DNA of 40,953 nt from JANXQE01 sp035651635 (GCA_035651635.1 DASRFK010000321.1:1-40953); one strand, 5' to 3'; numbered from the stretch's first letter, positions 1-8,037 are shown. Notes: generated by a model not told the origin, from the letters alone. Program-made: numbers and translations.

Positions 1-891
1 CAGGAGATTACGCCGGTCTTCGCCGACATCGACCCGAACACGTTAAACATCGATCCTTCTTGCATCGATCGGCTAGTGACACCGAGAACGACCGGCATCA
101 TCGGGGTCCACGTCTGGGGCCGTCCGTGCGATACCGATGCCATCGAACAACGCGGACGCAAGTATGGTCTGAAGGTGATGTTTGACGCGGCTCACGCCTT
201 TGGCTGTTCACATCACGGTCGCATGATCGGCAATTTTGGCCAATGTGAAGTGTTCAGCTTTCACGCCACCAAGTTCCTCAACAGTTTCGAGGGCGGCGCG
301 ATTGTCACCAATAACGACACCCTGGCCGAAAAAATACGTTGGATGCGCAATTTCGGGTTTTCCGACTATGACCGCGTCGATTACCTGGGAATCAACGGAA
401 AAATGACCGAAGTTTGCGCTGCCATGGGGTTGACATCGCTAGAAAGCATGGACGATATCATCCATTTGAACCATGAGAACTATCGGTCCTACAGGGGTGC
501 CTTGGCCAGCATTCCGGGAATCACCCCGATTGATTTTAACTCAACTGATAAACGAAATCACCACTACGTAGTTGTCGAGGTCGACGATTCACGGAGCACG
601 TTGAATCGCGACGAGTTGGTGGAAGTGTTGCATGCCGAGAACGTTTTGGCGCGGAAGTATTTCTGGCCAGGCTGCCATCGCATGCAGCCTTACAAGTCTC
701 TGTTTCCTAATGCTTCTCTTTTGCTTCCGAACACAGAGCTCCGAGCTGCCCAGCTGATGGTGCTGCCCACCGGACAATGCGTCACTAGGAGCGACATTGA
801 AACGGTTTGCGAGATCATTAAATCGGCCTTGTGCCACGCCCAAAAGGTGCGAGGTTTCCTTGCCGATAAGCGTACGGCAAGCCACCGATAA
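1..891 (+). CDS. DegT/DnrJ/EryC1/StrS-family aminotransferase (5'-truncated)
   Basis: The reading frame is open from base 1, so the gene begins outside the window and 296 residues are visible; the GTG at 76 is only an internal codon. The family uses PLP to transaminate keto-sugars attached to nucleotides, giving amino sugars for surface glycans or antibiotics. Visible hallmarks are FDAAHAFG (the PLP-ring aspartate) and FSFHATKFLN, whose lysine would form the Schiff base, followed by EGGAIVTN. The C-terminal half looks complete. The gene converges on the carrier-protein operon (stop codons about 50 bp apart), and that operon holds a NeuD-like acyltransferase, so a role in making the amino acceptor that is later N-acylated is plausible but inferred. 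The actual sugar cannot be told from sequence. Confidence 0.93.
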   Translation, partial: QEITPVFADIDPNTLNIDPSCIDRLVTPRTTGIIGVHVWGRPCDTDAIEQRGRKYGLKVMFDAAHAFGCSHHGRMIGNFGQCEVFSFHATKFLNSFEGGAIVTNNDTLAEKIRWMRNFGFSDYDRVDYLGINGKMTEVCAAMGLTSLESMDDIIHLNHENYRSYRGALASIPGITPIDFNSTDKRNHHYVVVEVDDSRSTLNRDELVEVLHAENVLARKYFWPGCHRMQPYKSLFPNASLLLPNTELRAAQLMVLPTGQCVTRSDIETVCEIIKSALCHAQKVRGFLADKRTASHR

Positions 892-942
892 TCAACTAAT
901 CAGTCCCAAGGGCATAATGGCATTCAGCCCGGAACCGAATTC

Positions 943-1422
943 TCAATCCTCAGGAGCCAACTGGGCTCGACCCCGCACTGCTTTCAAAGTTAATTTGCCT
1001 CGGCTGTAGGGAAGGCGAACAAAATGGACCCCTCGGATCATTCGACCGATTCGACACAGCTCTTCAATTAACAGAAAGGTCAGCCCTCGATTGGCTTGGC
1101 TTCCAAACAAGGTGTATTCGGCCCTTACTACTAAGTGTAGAATTTCGAGGGTTTGCGCCTCCGGTCTTGTATAAACTAATGCGCCGACGAGTTCCTGCCG
1201 CGCCCCGTTCAGGGCCAGAGCGTACAAGCTTTGCACATGCGCTAGTAATTGAAGTTGAATCCTGAGACTGCGGTCGCTCTCAATGATTTTCGGAGAACCA
1301 TGCCTCTCAACGTTAGCGATGATATTGCGCCGGAAACGGCCCTGCTGAGGGTGGAAGAAGAGCAACTTTTCAAGTTCCTCCGCATGTTCCTTGCCTAAAC
1401 TCGATGTCAGAGAGAAATCCAT
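943..1422 (-). CDS. Small unknown protein, possibly GNAT-like
   Basis: About 159 residues; last gene of the minus-strand operon. I prefer the ATG at 1422, because GAGGGA lies about 10 bases upstream of it and the upstream TTG at 1431 would sit almost on top of that site. Translation would start some 15 bases after the preceding stop, which suggests coupling. I do not recognise a family with certainty. The middle has a beta-strand/helix rhythm (LVGALVYTR, then LEILHLVV, then GLTFLLIEELCRIGR) resembling the core of GNAT acyltransferases, but the acetyl-CoA-binding R/Q-x-x-G-x-G/A loop is not clear. It has no signal peptide or membrane segment. By position it probably serves the same pathway as the genes before it. 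Confidence 0.6.
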   Translation of the reverse strand: MDFSLTSSLGKEHAEELEKLLFFHPQQGRFRRNIIANVERHGSPKIIESDRSLRIQLQLLAHVQSLYALALNGARQELVGALVYTRPEAQTLEILHLVVRAEYTLFGSQANRGLTFLLIEELCRIGRMIRGVHFVRLPYSRGKLTLKAVRGRAQLAPED

Positions 1423-1436
1423 GGTGAGCAAGTCCC

Positions 1437-2105
1437 TCAGTGAAGGGTGGCGCGTTGCCCGCCAAGTTCACCGATTGGCACCGCGGGATTTCCGAAGACC
1501 TTCAATCCAGCTCCAACCCGTTTCAACACAACGCTCCCGGCGCCTACGTATGCCCAAGCGCTTACATGCGCATTGGGCAAGATCGTCGCATGGCTTCCAA
1601 GGAAAACTCCCTCCTCGAGCGTGGCGTTTCCATTGATCTCGCAGGAGCCCGAGATTTGGCAATAGTCCCCAATCCGAGTATCGTGGGCGGTGTTGCTGTG
1701 AGTGCCAAAGGCCACATGCTTGCCTAAGGTAAGATCACACGACAGCTGAGTGAAGGGCCCGAGGATGCATCCACAACCGATCAGAACTTCGTGCCCAACA
1801 AGAGCTGTAGGATGAACCAAAGTCGCGAAGTTGCCACCCTTCTGCTCAACCATCGAGCAATAGTGCTTCTTAAGGGAGGGTTCAGCGACCGCGCAGATAA
1901 AAAGGTCTGCATCGGCGGGTGAGTATTCTTCCACGGGCGCCAGGATCGGTGGTTCATAGTGGAATCTTCGCAGGATATCCGGACGATCGTCTAGAAACCC
2001 CTTTATCGTCCACGGTGCTCCCGCCTGGATTGCCTGACCCGCCCAAGTGCACACTTCGCGCCCGAATTTTCCGGCACTAATAATGATCAGCTTTTGAGGT
2101 GACAT
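1437..2105 (-). CDS. NeuD/PglD-like sugar O/N-acyltransferase
   Basis: 222 residues, the usual length of the NeuD/PglD/VioB-type family. The N-terminus (KLIIISAGKFGREV) is the Rossmann-like nucleotide-sugar-binding part, and residues about 95-210 form hexapeptide repeats of a left-handed beta helix (for example VGHEVLIGCGCILGP and GDYCQISGSCEINGNATL), ending with the typical AGSVVLK...FGNPA. Known members transfer acetyl from acetyl-CoA to an amino sugar such as UDP-4-amino or viosamine-type substrates. AAGGA lies five bases before the ATG. Its place in an operon with ACPs raises the possibility that the donor is an acyl-ACP rather than acetyl-CoA; this is inference. The convergent DegT aminotransferase could supply the amino group. 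Confidence 0.88.
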   Translation of the reverse strand: MSPQKLIIISAGKFGREVCTWAGQAIQAGAPWTIKGFLDDRPDILRRFHYEPPILAPVEEYSPADADLFICAVAEPSLKKHYCSMVEQKGGNFATLVHPTALVGHEVLIGCGCILGPFTQLSCDLTLGKHVAFGTHSNTAHDTRIGDYCQISGSCEINGNATLEEGVFLGSHATILPNAHVSAWAYVGAGSVVLKRVGAGLKVFGNPAVPIGELGGQRATLH

Positions 2106-2159
2106 GATGATCCTTGTAGCACGTGCTTGAGCCTTAGGCCGTTTTCTAGGGAAAATTGT

Positions 2160-2918
2160 TTATGCACTAACATTTATCGTCCTTCCTCCGTCTACCACCA
2201 TTTGTTGGCCGGTAATCCATCGAGCACTCTGCGAGAGAAGAAACTCCACGGCTGAGGCGATATCACCAGGATGGCCCATTCCCAAGGGGTACGCGGATTC
2301 CAGGCGCTTGGAGAGATCCGGATCGCTCAGCATGTTCTCGGTCATTCCAGTGCGAATGGCACCCGGCAACACTGAGTTCACACGTACTTCGGGTGCAAGT
2401 TCCACGGCCAAGGCTCGCATGAAGGCATCCAGCGCGCCCTTGCTGGCGCAGTAGACGCTGAAGCCACGTGCTCCCTTTAAGCTCGCAATGCTCGAAATGA
2501 ACACAATTCCTCTCAAGTAGTTCTGGTTCAATTTTTTCCTGACCAGCAAGCGAATGACTTCAACCGCAGAATGGAAATTCACATTCATCGTCTCCCGCAC
2601 GTCCATTCGTTCGACACTTCGCAGCGGCAAAATCTTAAGAGTCCCGGCGCAGTGAACGAAACCTTCAACTCCGGCCGATTTATCCGCCAAAATTTGCCTC
2701 AACGAGCCTTCAATCTGGTCTACCTCGCGGAGGTCGCATTTCCACAAAACGTGGCGTTCCGGATTTTGACATTGGCGAAGGGTTCCTTCCAACCGTGTTG
2801 CTTCCCTTCCATTCAGGATTAAAGGGTAAGAGCTGGAAAGGCGAATGGCGGTCTCACGGCCAATGCCGGACGATGAGCCGGTGATCAGAATGTATTGTTT
2901 TGCGTCCATAGCCTCCAC
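2160..2918 (-). CDS. Short-chain dehydrogenase/reductase (FabG-like)
   Basis: 252 residues of classical SDR type. The NAD(P)-binding motif TGSSSGIG is at about 13-20, the HCAG motif near 89-92, the catalytic Ser near 142-143, and Y156-x-x-x-K160 in VYCASKGAL, followed by VRVNSVLPGAIRTGM. FabG-like enzymes reduce 3-ketoacyl-ACP to 3-hydroxyacyl-ACP, which fits the adjacent KAS III and ACP genes. The start is uncertain: GTG at 2918, or ATG at 2909, which has GGAGG only two bases in front. The gene lies 18 bp after its upstream neighbour, another SDR. Two SDRs in one operon suggest two reduction steps or one reductase and one epimerase/dehydrogenase. Substrate unknown. Confidence 0.9.
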   Translation of the reverse strand: MEAMDAKQYILITGSSSGIGRETAIRLSSSYPLILNGREATRLEGTLRQCQNPERHVLWKCDLREVDQIEGSLRQILADKSAGVEGFVHCAGTLKILPLRSVERMDVRETMNVNFHSAVEVIRLLVRKKLNQNYLRGIVFISSIASLKGARGFSVYCASKGALDAFMRALAVELAPEVRVNSVLPGAIRTGMTENMLSDPDLSKRLESAYPLGMGHPGDIASAVEFLLSQSARWITGQQMVVDGGRTINVSA

Positions 2919-2936
2919 ATCCCATTCACATCTCTT

Positions 2937-3707
2937 TCAATGCGCGGTATAACCACCGTCAACCACCATCACGGAACCGGTGATCCACCGTCCAGTCTCC
3001 GCCAGTAGAAAGGCGACGGCGTTTGCCACGTCTTGCGGTTCTCCTAAGCCCAGAGGGTGCGCAGCTTCGACCTGTGCGCGTTGCTCAGACTCCCATAAAC
3101 CAGAAAGACGATCGAACATTGGCGTCTTGACGAAACCGGGCGCGACACAATTAACACGAATCTTTTTTGCGGCAAGTTCCACCGAAAGGGATTTGGCCAG
3201 ACCCACCAGCGCGCCTTTGCTCATCCCGTAGGCGGCCGCCCCGGCCGATCCCACCAGCCCCATTACTGAAGTAAGAAAGACGATCGACCCGCCAGCCGGA
3301 TCGGCAGCCTTTTTTTGTTGAAAGCCACGAACCAACGCAAGTGCTGCCTCGGTATTGACTAACAGAACGTCGCGATAGCAGGATGGATCGAGCAATCGTA
3401 CGGGTTGGATGCAGGACAATCCGGCCGCATGAACCAAACCGAAGAACGGCCCACTCTCAGCGGCAGCTTGGCGGAGCCACGAAGGAATCTGCTCGACCAG
3501 GCGCAGATCCCAACACTTGGTCTCATGATGATTTCCTTCAAAAGTAGCAATCGCGCGGTTGAGGCCTTCTTCATTAGAATCCACAGCCAATAGGCGCCCG
3601 CCGAGTTTGCTCACCAGCGTGCTAGTGGCCAGCCCAATGCCCGAGGCGGCCCCCGTCACGAGAACTCGACGGCCCTGCAAAGAGAAGGGGTTGGAAGCGT
3701 CGCTCAC
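2937..3707 (-). CDS. Short-chain dehydrogenase/reductase (FabG-like), second copy
   Basis: 256 residues with all classical SDR features: TGAASGIG at 18-25, HAAG near 93-96, Ser147, Y160-x-x-x-K164 in YGMSKGAL, and VRVNCVAPGFVKTPM, ending WITGSVMVVDGGY. The start is GTG at 3707, which overlaps the stop of the carrier-protein gene as GTGA, so the two are probably translationally coupled; no Shine-Dalgarno is evident. Sequence similarity to the next SDR gene is clear but moderate, so they are diverged paralogues rather than a recent duplication. A 3-oxoacyl-ACP reductase acting on a thioester made by the upstream KAS III-like enzyme is the simplest reading; the exact substrate is not predictable. 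Confidence 0.9.
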   Translation of the reverse strand: MSDASNPFSLQGRRVLVTGAASGIGLATSTLVSKLGGRLLAVDSNEEGLNRAIATFEGNHHETKCWDLRLVEQIPSWLRQAAAESGPFFGLVHAAGLSCIQPVRLLDPSCYRDVLLVNTEAALALVRGFQQKKAADPAGGSIVFLTSVMGLVGSAGAAAYGMSKGALVGLAKSLSVELAAKKIRVNCVAPGFVKTPMFDRLSGLWESEQRAQVEAAHPLGLGEPQDVANAVAFLLAETGRWITGSVMVVDGGYTAH

Positions 3708-3925
3708 TTGCGTCGGCGGGTTGCAATCGTGGCACCAAGTTCGGCCACGGTTTTAATGTCCCGCAACTCCGCGGTGGACAAGTTAATACCGTAGTTGGCG
3801 TCGAGAGTCGCTAGAATGGAGAGTGCCGTTAGTGAGTCCCAATTTTCAAACTCTCTTAAAACATCGTCCGGCTTGACCGTCTCGACTTCGAGGATATCAG
3901 CCAGCTTAGAGTAAAAGTCGTCCAT
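3704..3925 (-). CDS. Acyl/peptidyl carrier protein (ACP 1)
   Basis: 73 residues from the ATG at 3925. The longer open frame upstream of this point overlaps the KAS III gene and is not needed. The phosphopantetheine-attachment serine is S31 in ENWDSLTAL. The four-helix ACP pattern is recognisable, with an acidic first half. A strong Shine-Dalgarno (GGAGG at 3936-3940) sits 10 bases upstream, the best in the operon, which suggests this protein is made in larger amount than its neighbours. It starts 2 bp after the KAS III stop and overlaps the SDR start by 4 bp. It would carry an acyl or aminoacyl thioester for the pathway. It differs clearly from the second carrier protein in the same operon. 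Confidence 0.9.
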   Translation of the reverse strand: MDDFYSKLADILEVETVKPDDVLREFENWDSLTALSILATLDANYGINLSTAELRDIKTVAELGATIATRRRK

Positions 3926-3927
3926 AA

Positions 3928-5010
3928 TCAGGTAACCTCCCGGTTCGGAAAATCGATCAACTCGCAAAAGCTGAGCCGGCGGAATCGCATCAGCATCGAA
4001 CTCCAAGTCAGACCAACTCCGAAACCTGCGAGACAGACCTGGAGACCCTCTTCAGGAAGAGTGCCCTGAAGATTAAGCGCGATAGTTACCGGGATCGTAA
4101 CCCCGCTGCTGTTGCCAAACCTCTCGACGACATTCATAGGCATTTTCTCATGGGGTAATTTCATTTTGTCGGCAAGCTTTTGAAGCATAAACCGGTTGGG
4201 CTGATGGCAGAGGAAGAGATCCACAGACGCCATGGTCTCGCCCGCGAAGGAGAGCAAACTTTCGATCATTGGCGGCACCTCCACCTGGACAAAGTTGAAT
4301 ACGGCAGACCCATCCATGCGGAGGTGATCGTTGGCCCTGAGATTGTTGTCGCCAACATCCTGCAGCACACCTGTCTCTAAGGTTGAGGGCATCCTGAACC
4401 CGCCGGCAGGGATCATCAGGGCCTCGTTGCGACTGCCATCCATTTTGAGGTTGCCATAAATGACCGAATCGTTTGAATCCCGTTCGACTAACGCTATCGA
4501 GGCAGCGTCGCCGATCAAAGGATAGCTGTTGCGGTCTCTGGTAGAGGTCTTGCGGCTAATCACGTCAGCATTGATGACCACTACTTTGCTGATGCTTTCC
4601 TGGTCCAGCAGCAGGAAAGCTTGCATCAGGGCAATCAAAAACCCGGCGCAGCCCTGGTTTATGTCCAAACAGAATAAGTCACGCTTCAGCTTCAAGCGCC
4701 CTTGAATAATATTGCTGGTGGGCGGCATAAAATGATCGGGAGACTGTGTCACCAGAATGAGCGCATCGAAGTCGTCCGGTTTAAGAAGCCCTTTCGTGAA
4801 GGCGTATTCCATTCCGAATACGGCCAGGTCAGAGACGCAAATGCCTTCTTCCACTACGCGATGTTTATCATAGCCCATCATTTCCTTTAGCTTGATAGAA
4901 CGAGACTCGGAGGAATTAAAACTCCTCATGTCGTCGAGGAATGAACGTTCGTTTGCTGGCACAATCGCGAGCAGACCCGTAAGCCGCTTTTTACGAAAAA
5001 CGAAGTTCAC
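3928..5010 (-). CDS. 3-oxoacyl-ACP synthase III-like condensing enzyme
   Basis: 360 residues, slightly longer than FabH (about 320). The KAS III triad is complete: Cys121 in INQGCAGFL, His269 in LCHQPNRFM and Asn300 in ERFGNSSGVT. Family members load a starter acyl group on the Cys and condense it with malonyl-ACP by decarboxylation; relatives such as CerJ or DpsC instead transfer acyl groups to other acceptors. The start is GTG at 5010, overlapping the ACP 2 stop (GTGA). The gene lies between two different ACP genes, as expected if one carries the starter and the other the extender or product. It is unlikely to be the housekeeping FabH because of this context. The starter cannot be predicted; an aminoacyl group activated by the operon's adenylation enzyme is one possibility. 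Confidence 0.92.
   Translation of the reverse strand: MNFVFRKKRLTGLLAIVPANERSFLDDMRSFNSSESRSIKLKEMMGYDKHRVVEEGICVSDLAVFGMEYAFTKGLLKPDDFDALILVTQSPDHFMPPTSNIIQGRLKLKRDLFCLDINQGCAGFLIALMQAFLLLDQESISKVVVINADVISRKTSTRDRNSYPLIGDAASIALVERDSNDSVIYGNLKMDGSRNEALMIPAGGFRMPSTLETGVLQDVGDNNLRANDHLRMDGSAVFNFVQVEVPPMIESLLSFAGETMASVDLFLCHQPNRFMLQKLADKMKLPHEKMPMNVVERFGNSSGVTIPVTIALNLQGTLPEEGLQVCLAGFGVGLTWSSMLMRFRRLSFCELIDFPNREVT
3936..3940 (-). promoter_or_regulatory. Strong ribosome binding site of ACP 1
   Basis: GGAGG on the minus strand, 10 bases before the ATG at 3925. It decides the ACP start in favour of 3925 over the upstream in-frame ATG at 4006, and lies inside the end of the KAS III gene. Confidence 0.7.
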
Positions 5011-5237
5011 GCTTGAACCCCATGCTTGCGAAGCAGGGCCTCTATGGTTCGGAAGTTCTTAAAATTCTCGGGGATGATTTCCACTCCGTCGATCGAGACG
5101 GAGAAGGCTTTGTCAAGAGCTGAAACCAACAGGACCATGTCGAACGAATCGAGCATACCGTCCCCAATGAAGTCATTCGATGTGGTGAAATCGAACTCAG
5201 GGCGAATTCCTTTCAGGATTTCAGCGACGCGTTTCAT
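5007..5237 (-). CDS. Acyl/peptidyl carrier protein (ACP 2)
   Basis: 76 residues, ATG start overlapping the GNAT gene stop as ATGA. The attachment serine is S31 in DGMLDSFDMV, and the pattern DFIGDGMLDSFD resembles carrier proteins that partner with free-standing adenylation enzymes (DltC or PltL style). This is similarity of pattern only. The protein is the first carrier gene after the adenylation and GNAT genes, so it is the more likely partner of the adenylation enzyme. A phosphopantetheinyl transferase is needed for activity; only AcpS (14308-14703) is seen in this window. Confidence 0.9.
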   Translation of the reverse strand: MKRVAEILKGIRPEFDFTTSNDFIGDGMLDSFDMVLLVSALDKAFSVSIDGVEIIPENFKNFRTIEALLRKHGVQA

Positions 5238-6058
5238 TGGCAGATCTTTTTATTGGCTAAAACGTAATCAAACAGACCGTCGGGAGCAAACCCATGCTGA
5301 CGGTATTTTGCGATGGCGTGCTCATTATCGGCAATAACCCAAAGCAGGAAGCGCCTTACGGACGCGGCATGCGTCAGGTAGCGACCCATGAGGGCTGAAC
5401 CGAGCCCGCGACCTCGAAACGAACTGCCGACAAGCCAGTAACGAATCATTGAGCTAAACCTATGATCGTCGAAGTAAAGTAATCCTGCGAGCTTTTCCCC
5501 GCTCCTGGCCGCCAGGATCTGCCGAGATTGTGTTGCGCTCTCGATTTCGTGAAGCGTGGGCAACTGTTCTGCGTACTTGTCAAAGGATTGGCAAAGCATA
5601 TCAAAGAGCCTGATAGCATCCGGCTTGCCAGCGAAGTCAATTCGCTGGTCATTCATGTCCCCAGTGGGTGTTGTTCCTTTGCCCGGTCTGGTCATTCGGA
5701 ACAGCTTCTGATATAGCCGGAAGCCAACGGAATCCCATGATGAGAGCCATGATTTGACGTCAGGTTCGAGACCGATCAAGTCTACCACGAATTGTTCCGT
5801 CCGCAGCTTGGGTATGGCCGCTAGGGCGCCCTGGAGTTCTTGCCGGTTGGGGGCACAGAAGTAGAGATGCCAGAATCCCCTGTCGGGTCTGAAAAAAAAC
5901 GCAGTGCGCCCAACGGCCGCTCCAAAAAACTCCTTAGCAGCAATCCATTCCTGAAGTTTTTGGAGGTTGGGAAAAAAATTCGTACTGTATTCGGACGCTT
6001 CCGCTTTGGCCTTCTGGATGGCGTCAAACACTTCGCCGGTGGAACACATCGGGGTCAC
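5234..6058 (-). CDS. GNAT-family acyltransferase with N-terminal extension
   Basis: 274 residues. The C-terminal half (about 130-270) is a GNAT fold with the acyl-CoA-binding loop RGRGLGSALM near residue 217 and the usual late motif NEHAIAKYRQHGF. The N-terminal ~130 residues have no motif I recognise; they could be a degenerate second GNAT domain, as in many two-domain members. The start is GTG at 6058 with AAGGG nine bases upstream, overlapping the end of the adenylation gene region; an ATG at 6049 is an alternative. It sits between the adenylation enzyme and ACP 2, so it may acylate the carrier-bound amino acid or transfer the finished acyl group. Role inferred from context only. Confidence 0.85.
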   Translation of the reverse strand: MTPMCSTGEVFDAIQKAKAEASEYSTNFFPNLQKLQEWIAAKEFFGAAVGRTAFFFRPDRGFWHLYFCAPNRQELQGALAAIPKLRTEQFVVDLIGLEPDVKSWLSSWDSVGFRLYQKLFRMTRPGKGTTPTGDMNDQRIDFAGKPDAIRLFDMLCQSFDKYAEQLPTLHEIESATQSRQILAARSGEKLAGLLYFDDHRFSSMIRYWLVGSSFRGRGLGSALMGRYLTHAASVRRFLLWVIADNEHAIAKYRQHGFAPDGLFDYVLANKKICQ

Positions 6059-6070
6059 TGAAACTGCCCT

Positions 6071-7591
6071 TCAGGACGCTGTGAGTCGTTGCCGATCGAT
6101 TTTCCCATTGGGGTTACGCGGCAATTGCTCCAGTCGATTATAGACAGTAGGCAGCATGTACTTGGGAAGATATGCCAAGAGTCGTTCACGGATAAGCCCG
6201 GGGGAAAGTGGTTGGTCAGATTCGAAATGCAGTATGAGCTCCTTTTTGGCCTGGTCATAGGTGACGCAACCGTTGCGAATCTCGGTTATTTTGAGCACCG
6301 CATGCTCGATCTCGCCAAGCTCGATGCGATATCCCAGGTGCTTTATTTGAAAATCCTTTCGTCCCACGAACATGATTTCGCCACGAGAGTTGCGGTTAAC
6401 CAGATCGCCCGTACGGTAAATTAGTTCCGGGTAATGGCTATTGAGCGGATTTTGAACAAAGGCTTTAGCGGTACGCTCTGGATTATTCCAATACCCAAGC
6501 GCCAGTGAAGTTCCACGCACGCACAATTCGCCAACCTCATCTGATTTAGTGGGCTGGTTCTGCTCATTAAGAATGAGAATATCCGTATTGCGGCAGGGGA
6601 AGCCTATTGGGAGTTTCTCATTATCGCCAAAATCCCGATCAACGATGAAGTACGTGCAGTCGACCGTGATTTCAATCGGGCCGTAAAGGTTTACGAACAG
6701 GGCTCCAGGCAAGTGCTTCCGCCAATAATTAAGATGCTTCGTCGGAAACACCTCGCCAGCAAAGAACACCTTGCTTAACCCATTGAGTCGGCAGTTCTTT
6801 AACAGGTCCTGGTTGGCAATGTTCACCATGATAGTTGGGACCCAGAAAATAAAGCTGATTGACTGCGCCGCCAGAAATTCGACGAGCTTCACAGGGAAAG
6901 ACGCGTATTGCTCCGGAACGATGACCAAAGTGGCTCCCTTGGCGAGGCAGAGATAAAGTTCCAAGGTGTAAATGTCGAAATAAAATGGAGAAAGGCTGCC
7001 AATAACCTCACTTCCGTCGAGCGAAAGCCGGTCGAAGACCCAATCCATGAAATCGATGGTGCTGCGATGGTTCAGCGCGACGCCTTTCGGAATTCCGGTT
7101 GAGCCTGAGGTGTGGATAATGCAGAGGGGGTCGGAGTCGATCACGCCGTCCAGTCGAGCCAACAGCGCTTCATTATTATATGAAACCCCGTGCGCCATGG
7201 TTTGCTCAATGAGCAGGATCTTTTCTTCGGGAAACTCCAGCGCCCTCAGAATCGGCAGGTGTGTTGCATCTGTGATGATGATTTGTGCCCCCAGGTTGTG
7301 CAGAATACCAGCGAGTCGTTGTCTCGGTGATTTGACGTCGAGGTTGGCATAGCAGTTACCGCTGTATAGAATCCCAAGATCCGCAAAGATCGTTAATGCG
7401 CCCTTCGGCAGGAGGACTGCAATCGGTTGATTGCGGCGGGAAATACTCTGGAGAATCCGATCAGCACAATTCTTTGCGTAACGCTCAACTTCTTGAAAAC
7501 TATACCGGTGTTCGTGGTCAATGATGGCGACCTTTTGCGCGCACCGTTTGAGAGCCCCCGCTTCGAAGTATTCCAGGACGTTAATTTGCAC
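6071..7591 (-). CDS. Free-standing amino-acid adenylation enzyme
   Basis: 506 residues, a complete ANL-superfamily adenylation domain without a fused carrier domain, like DltA or PltF. Core motifs: A3 HTSGSTGIPKG at 160-170, A5 NLYGPIEIT, A7 YRTGDLV, A8 YRIELGEIEHAV and A10 NPNGKIDR with its catalytic lysine near 499. It would activate an acid as the AMP ester and load it on a carrier protein. Reading the Stachelhaus positions by eye against GrsA gives D-I-L-F-F-A-L-V-D-(K); the initial Asp argues for an alpha-amino acid. The code shares about six positions with prolyl-type free-standing enzymes, but no dehydrogenase is present and I do not assign a substrate. The start is GTG at 7591 with weak ribosome binding; first gene of the operon. 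Confidence 0.9.
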   Translation of the reverse strand: MQINVLEYFEAGALKRCAQKVAIIDHEHRYSFQEVERYAKNCADRILQSISRRNQPIAVLLPKGALTIFADLGILYSGNCYANLDVKSPRQRLAGILHNLGAQIIITDATHLPILRALEFPEEKILLIEQTMAHGVSYNNEALLARLDGVIDSDPLCIIHTSGSTGIPKGVALNHRSTIDFMDWVFDRLSLDGSEVIGSLSPFYFDIYTLELYLCLAKGATLVIVPEQYASFPVKLVEFLAAQSISFIFWVPTIMVNIANQDLLKNCRLNGLSKVFFAGEVFPTKHLNYWRKHLPGALFVNLYGPIEITVDCTYFIVDRDFGDNEKLPIGFPCRNTDILILNEQNQPTKSDEVGELCVRGTSLALGYWNNPERTAKAFVQNPLNSHYPELIYRTGDLVNRNSRGEIMFVGRKDFQIKHLGYRIELGEIEHAVLKITEIRNGCVTYDQAKKELILHFESDQPLSPGLIRERLLAYLPKYMLPTVYNRLEQLPRNPNGKIDRQRLTAS

Positions 7592-8037
7592 GGTCAGTTT
7601 TACTTTCGATCGTTTGAATCAAGCCGCTTTAAATTACTCTGCGGAAAAAAACAGGCGCGCGACAACTTGGTGGATCCTAAGGGCGACAGGCACCCCGGAA
7701 TCTCCTGGAGCTTCTCTCGACTGCAGTCCACTCGCATGAGAATGCGAGAGTGTATTGCCGACTATCGGGCACCGTCAACCTTCGAAATCCCGCCGGCTTT
7801 CTGGCGGGCGGGACCCAAAATGAGGAGTGCGGCCGGCCTGGTTTTGAAGTCTGTCTGTCCTGTTCACGCCCGTCGGTTTTGACATTCGCTTCGGAAGAAA
7901 AATGAAAAGTGTCCCAAAATAACATGAAAAAAGGCTGAGGTTTTCTTGACAGCCGCATCGTGAATCTTACTTGATTCAGGGGAACGAAACAAACTTGAAT
8001 TCGGCAAACCCGCACCACTGCTGGTTTGGACGTCGCG
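7592..8037. other. Divergent intergenic region, 446 bp
   Basis: This lies between the starts of the minus-strand operon and the GT2 gene and should carry promoters for both. I see two perfect stem-loops: CTCGCAT/ATGCGAG (7731-7737 and 7742-7748, 4-base loop), and CCCGCC/GGCGGG (7789-7794 and 7803-7808). Both would fall in the 5' leader of the operon if transcription starts further right. A TTGACA is present at 7946-7951 and another at 7880-7885, neither with a convincing -10. The open frames here show no recognisable protein. Confidence 0.5.

Noticed and set aside
7946..7974. TTGACA as a promoter for the GT2 gene
   Set aside because: No -10-like hexamer at 16-18 bases, so it was kept only as a remark in the intergenic entry.
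7677..8018. 113-residue open frame upstream of the operon
   Set aside because: No recognisable domain, spans two hairpins, and lies where divergent promoters are expected.
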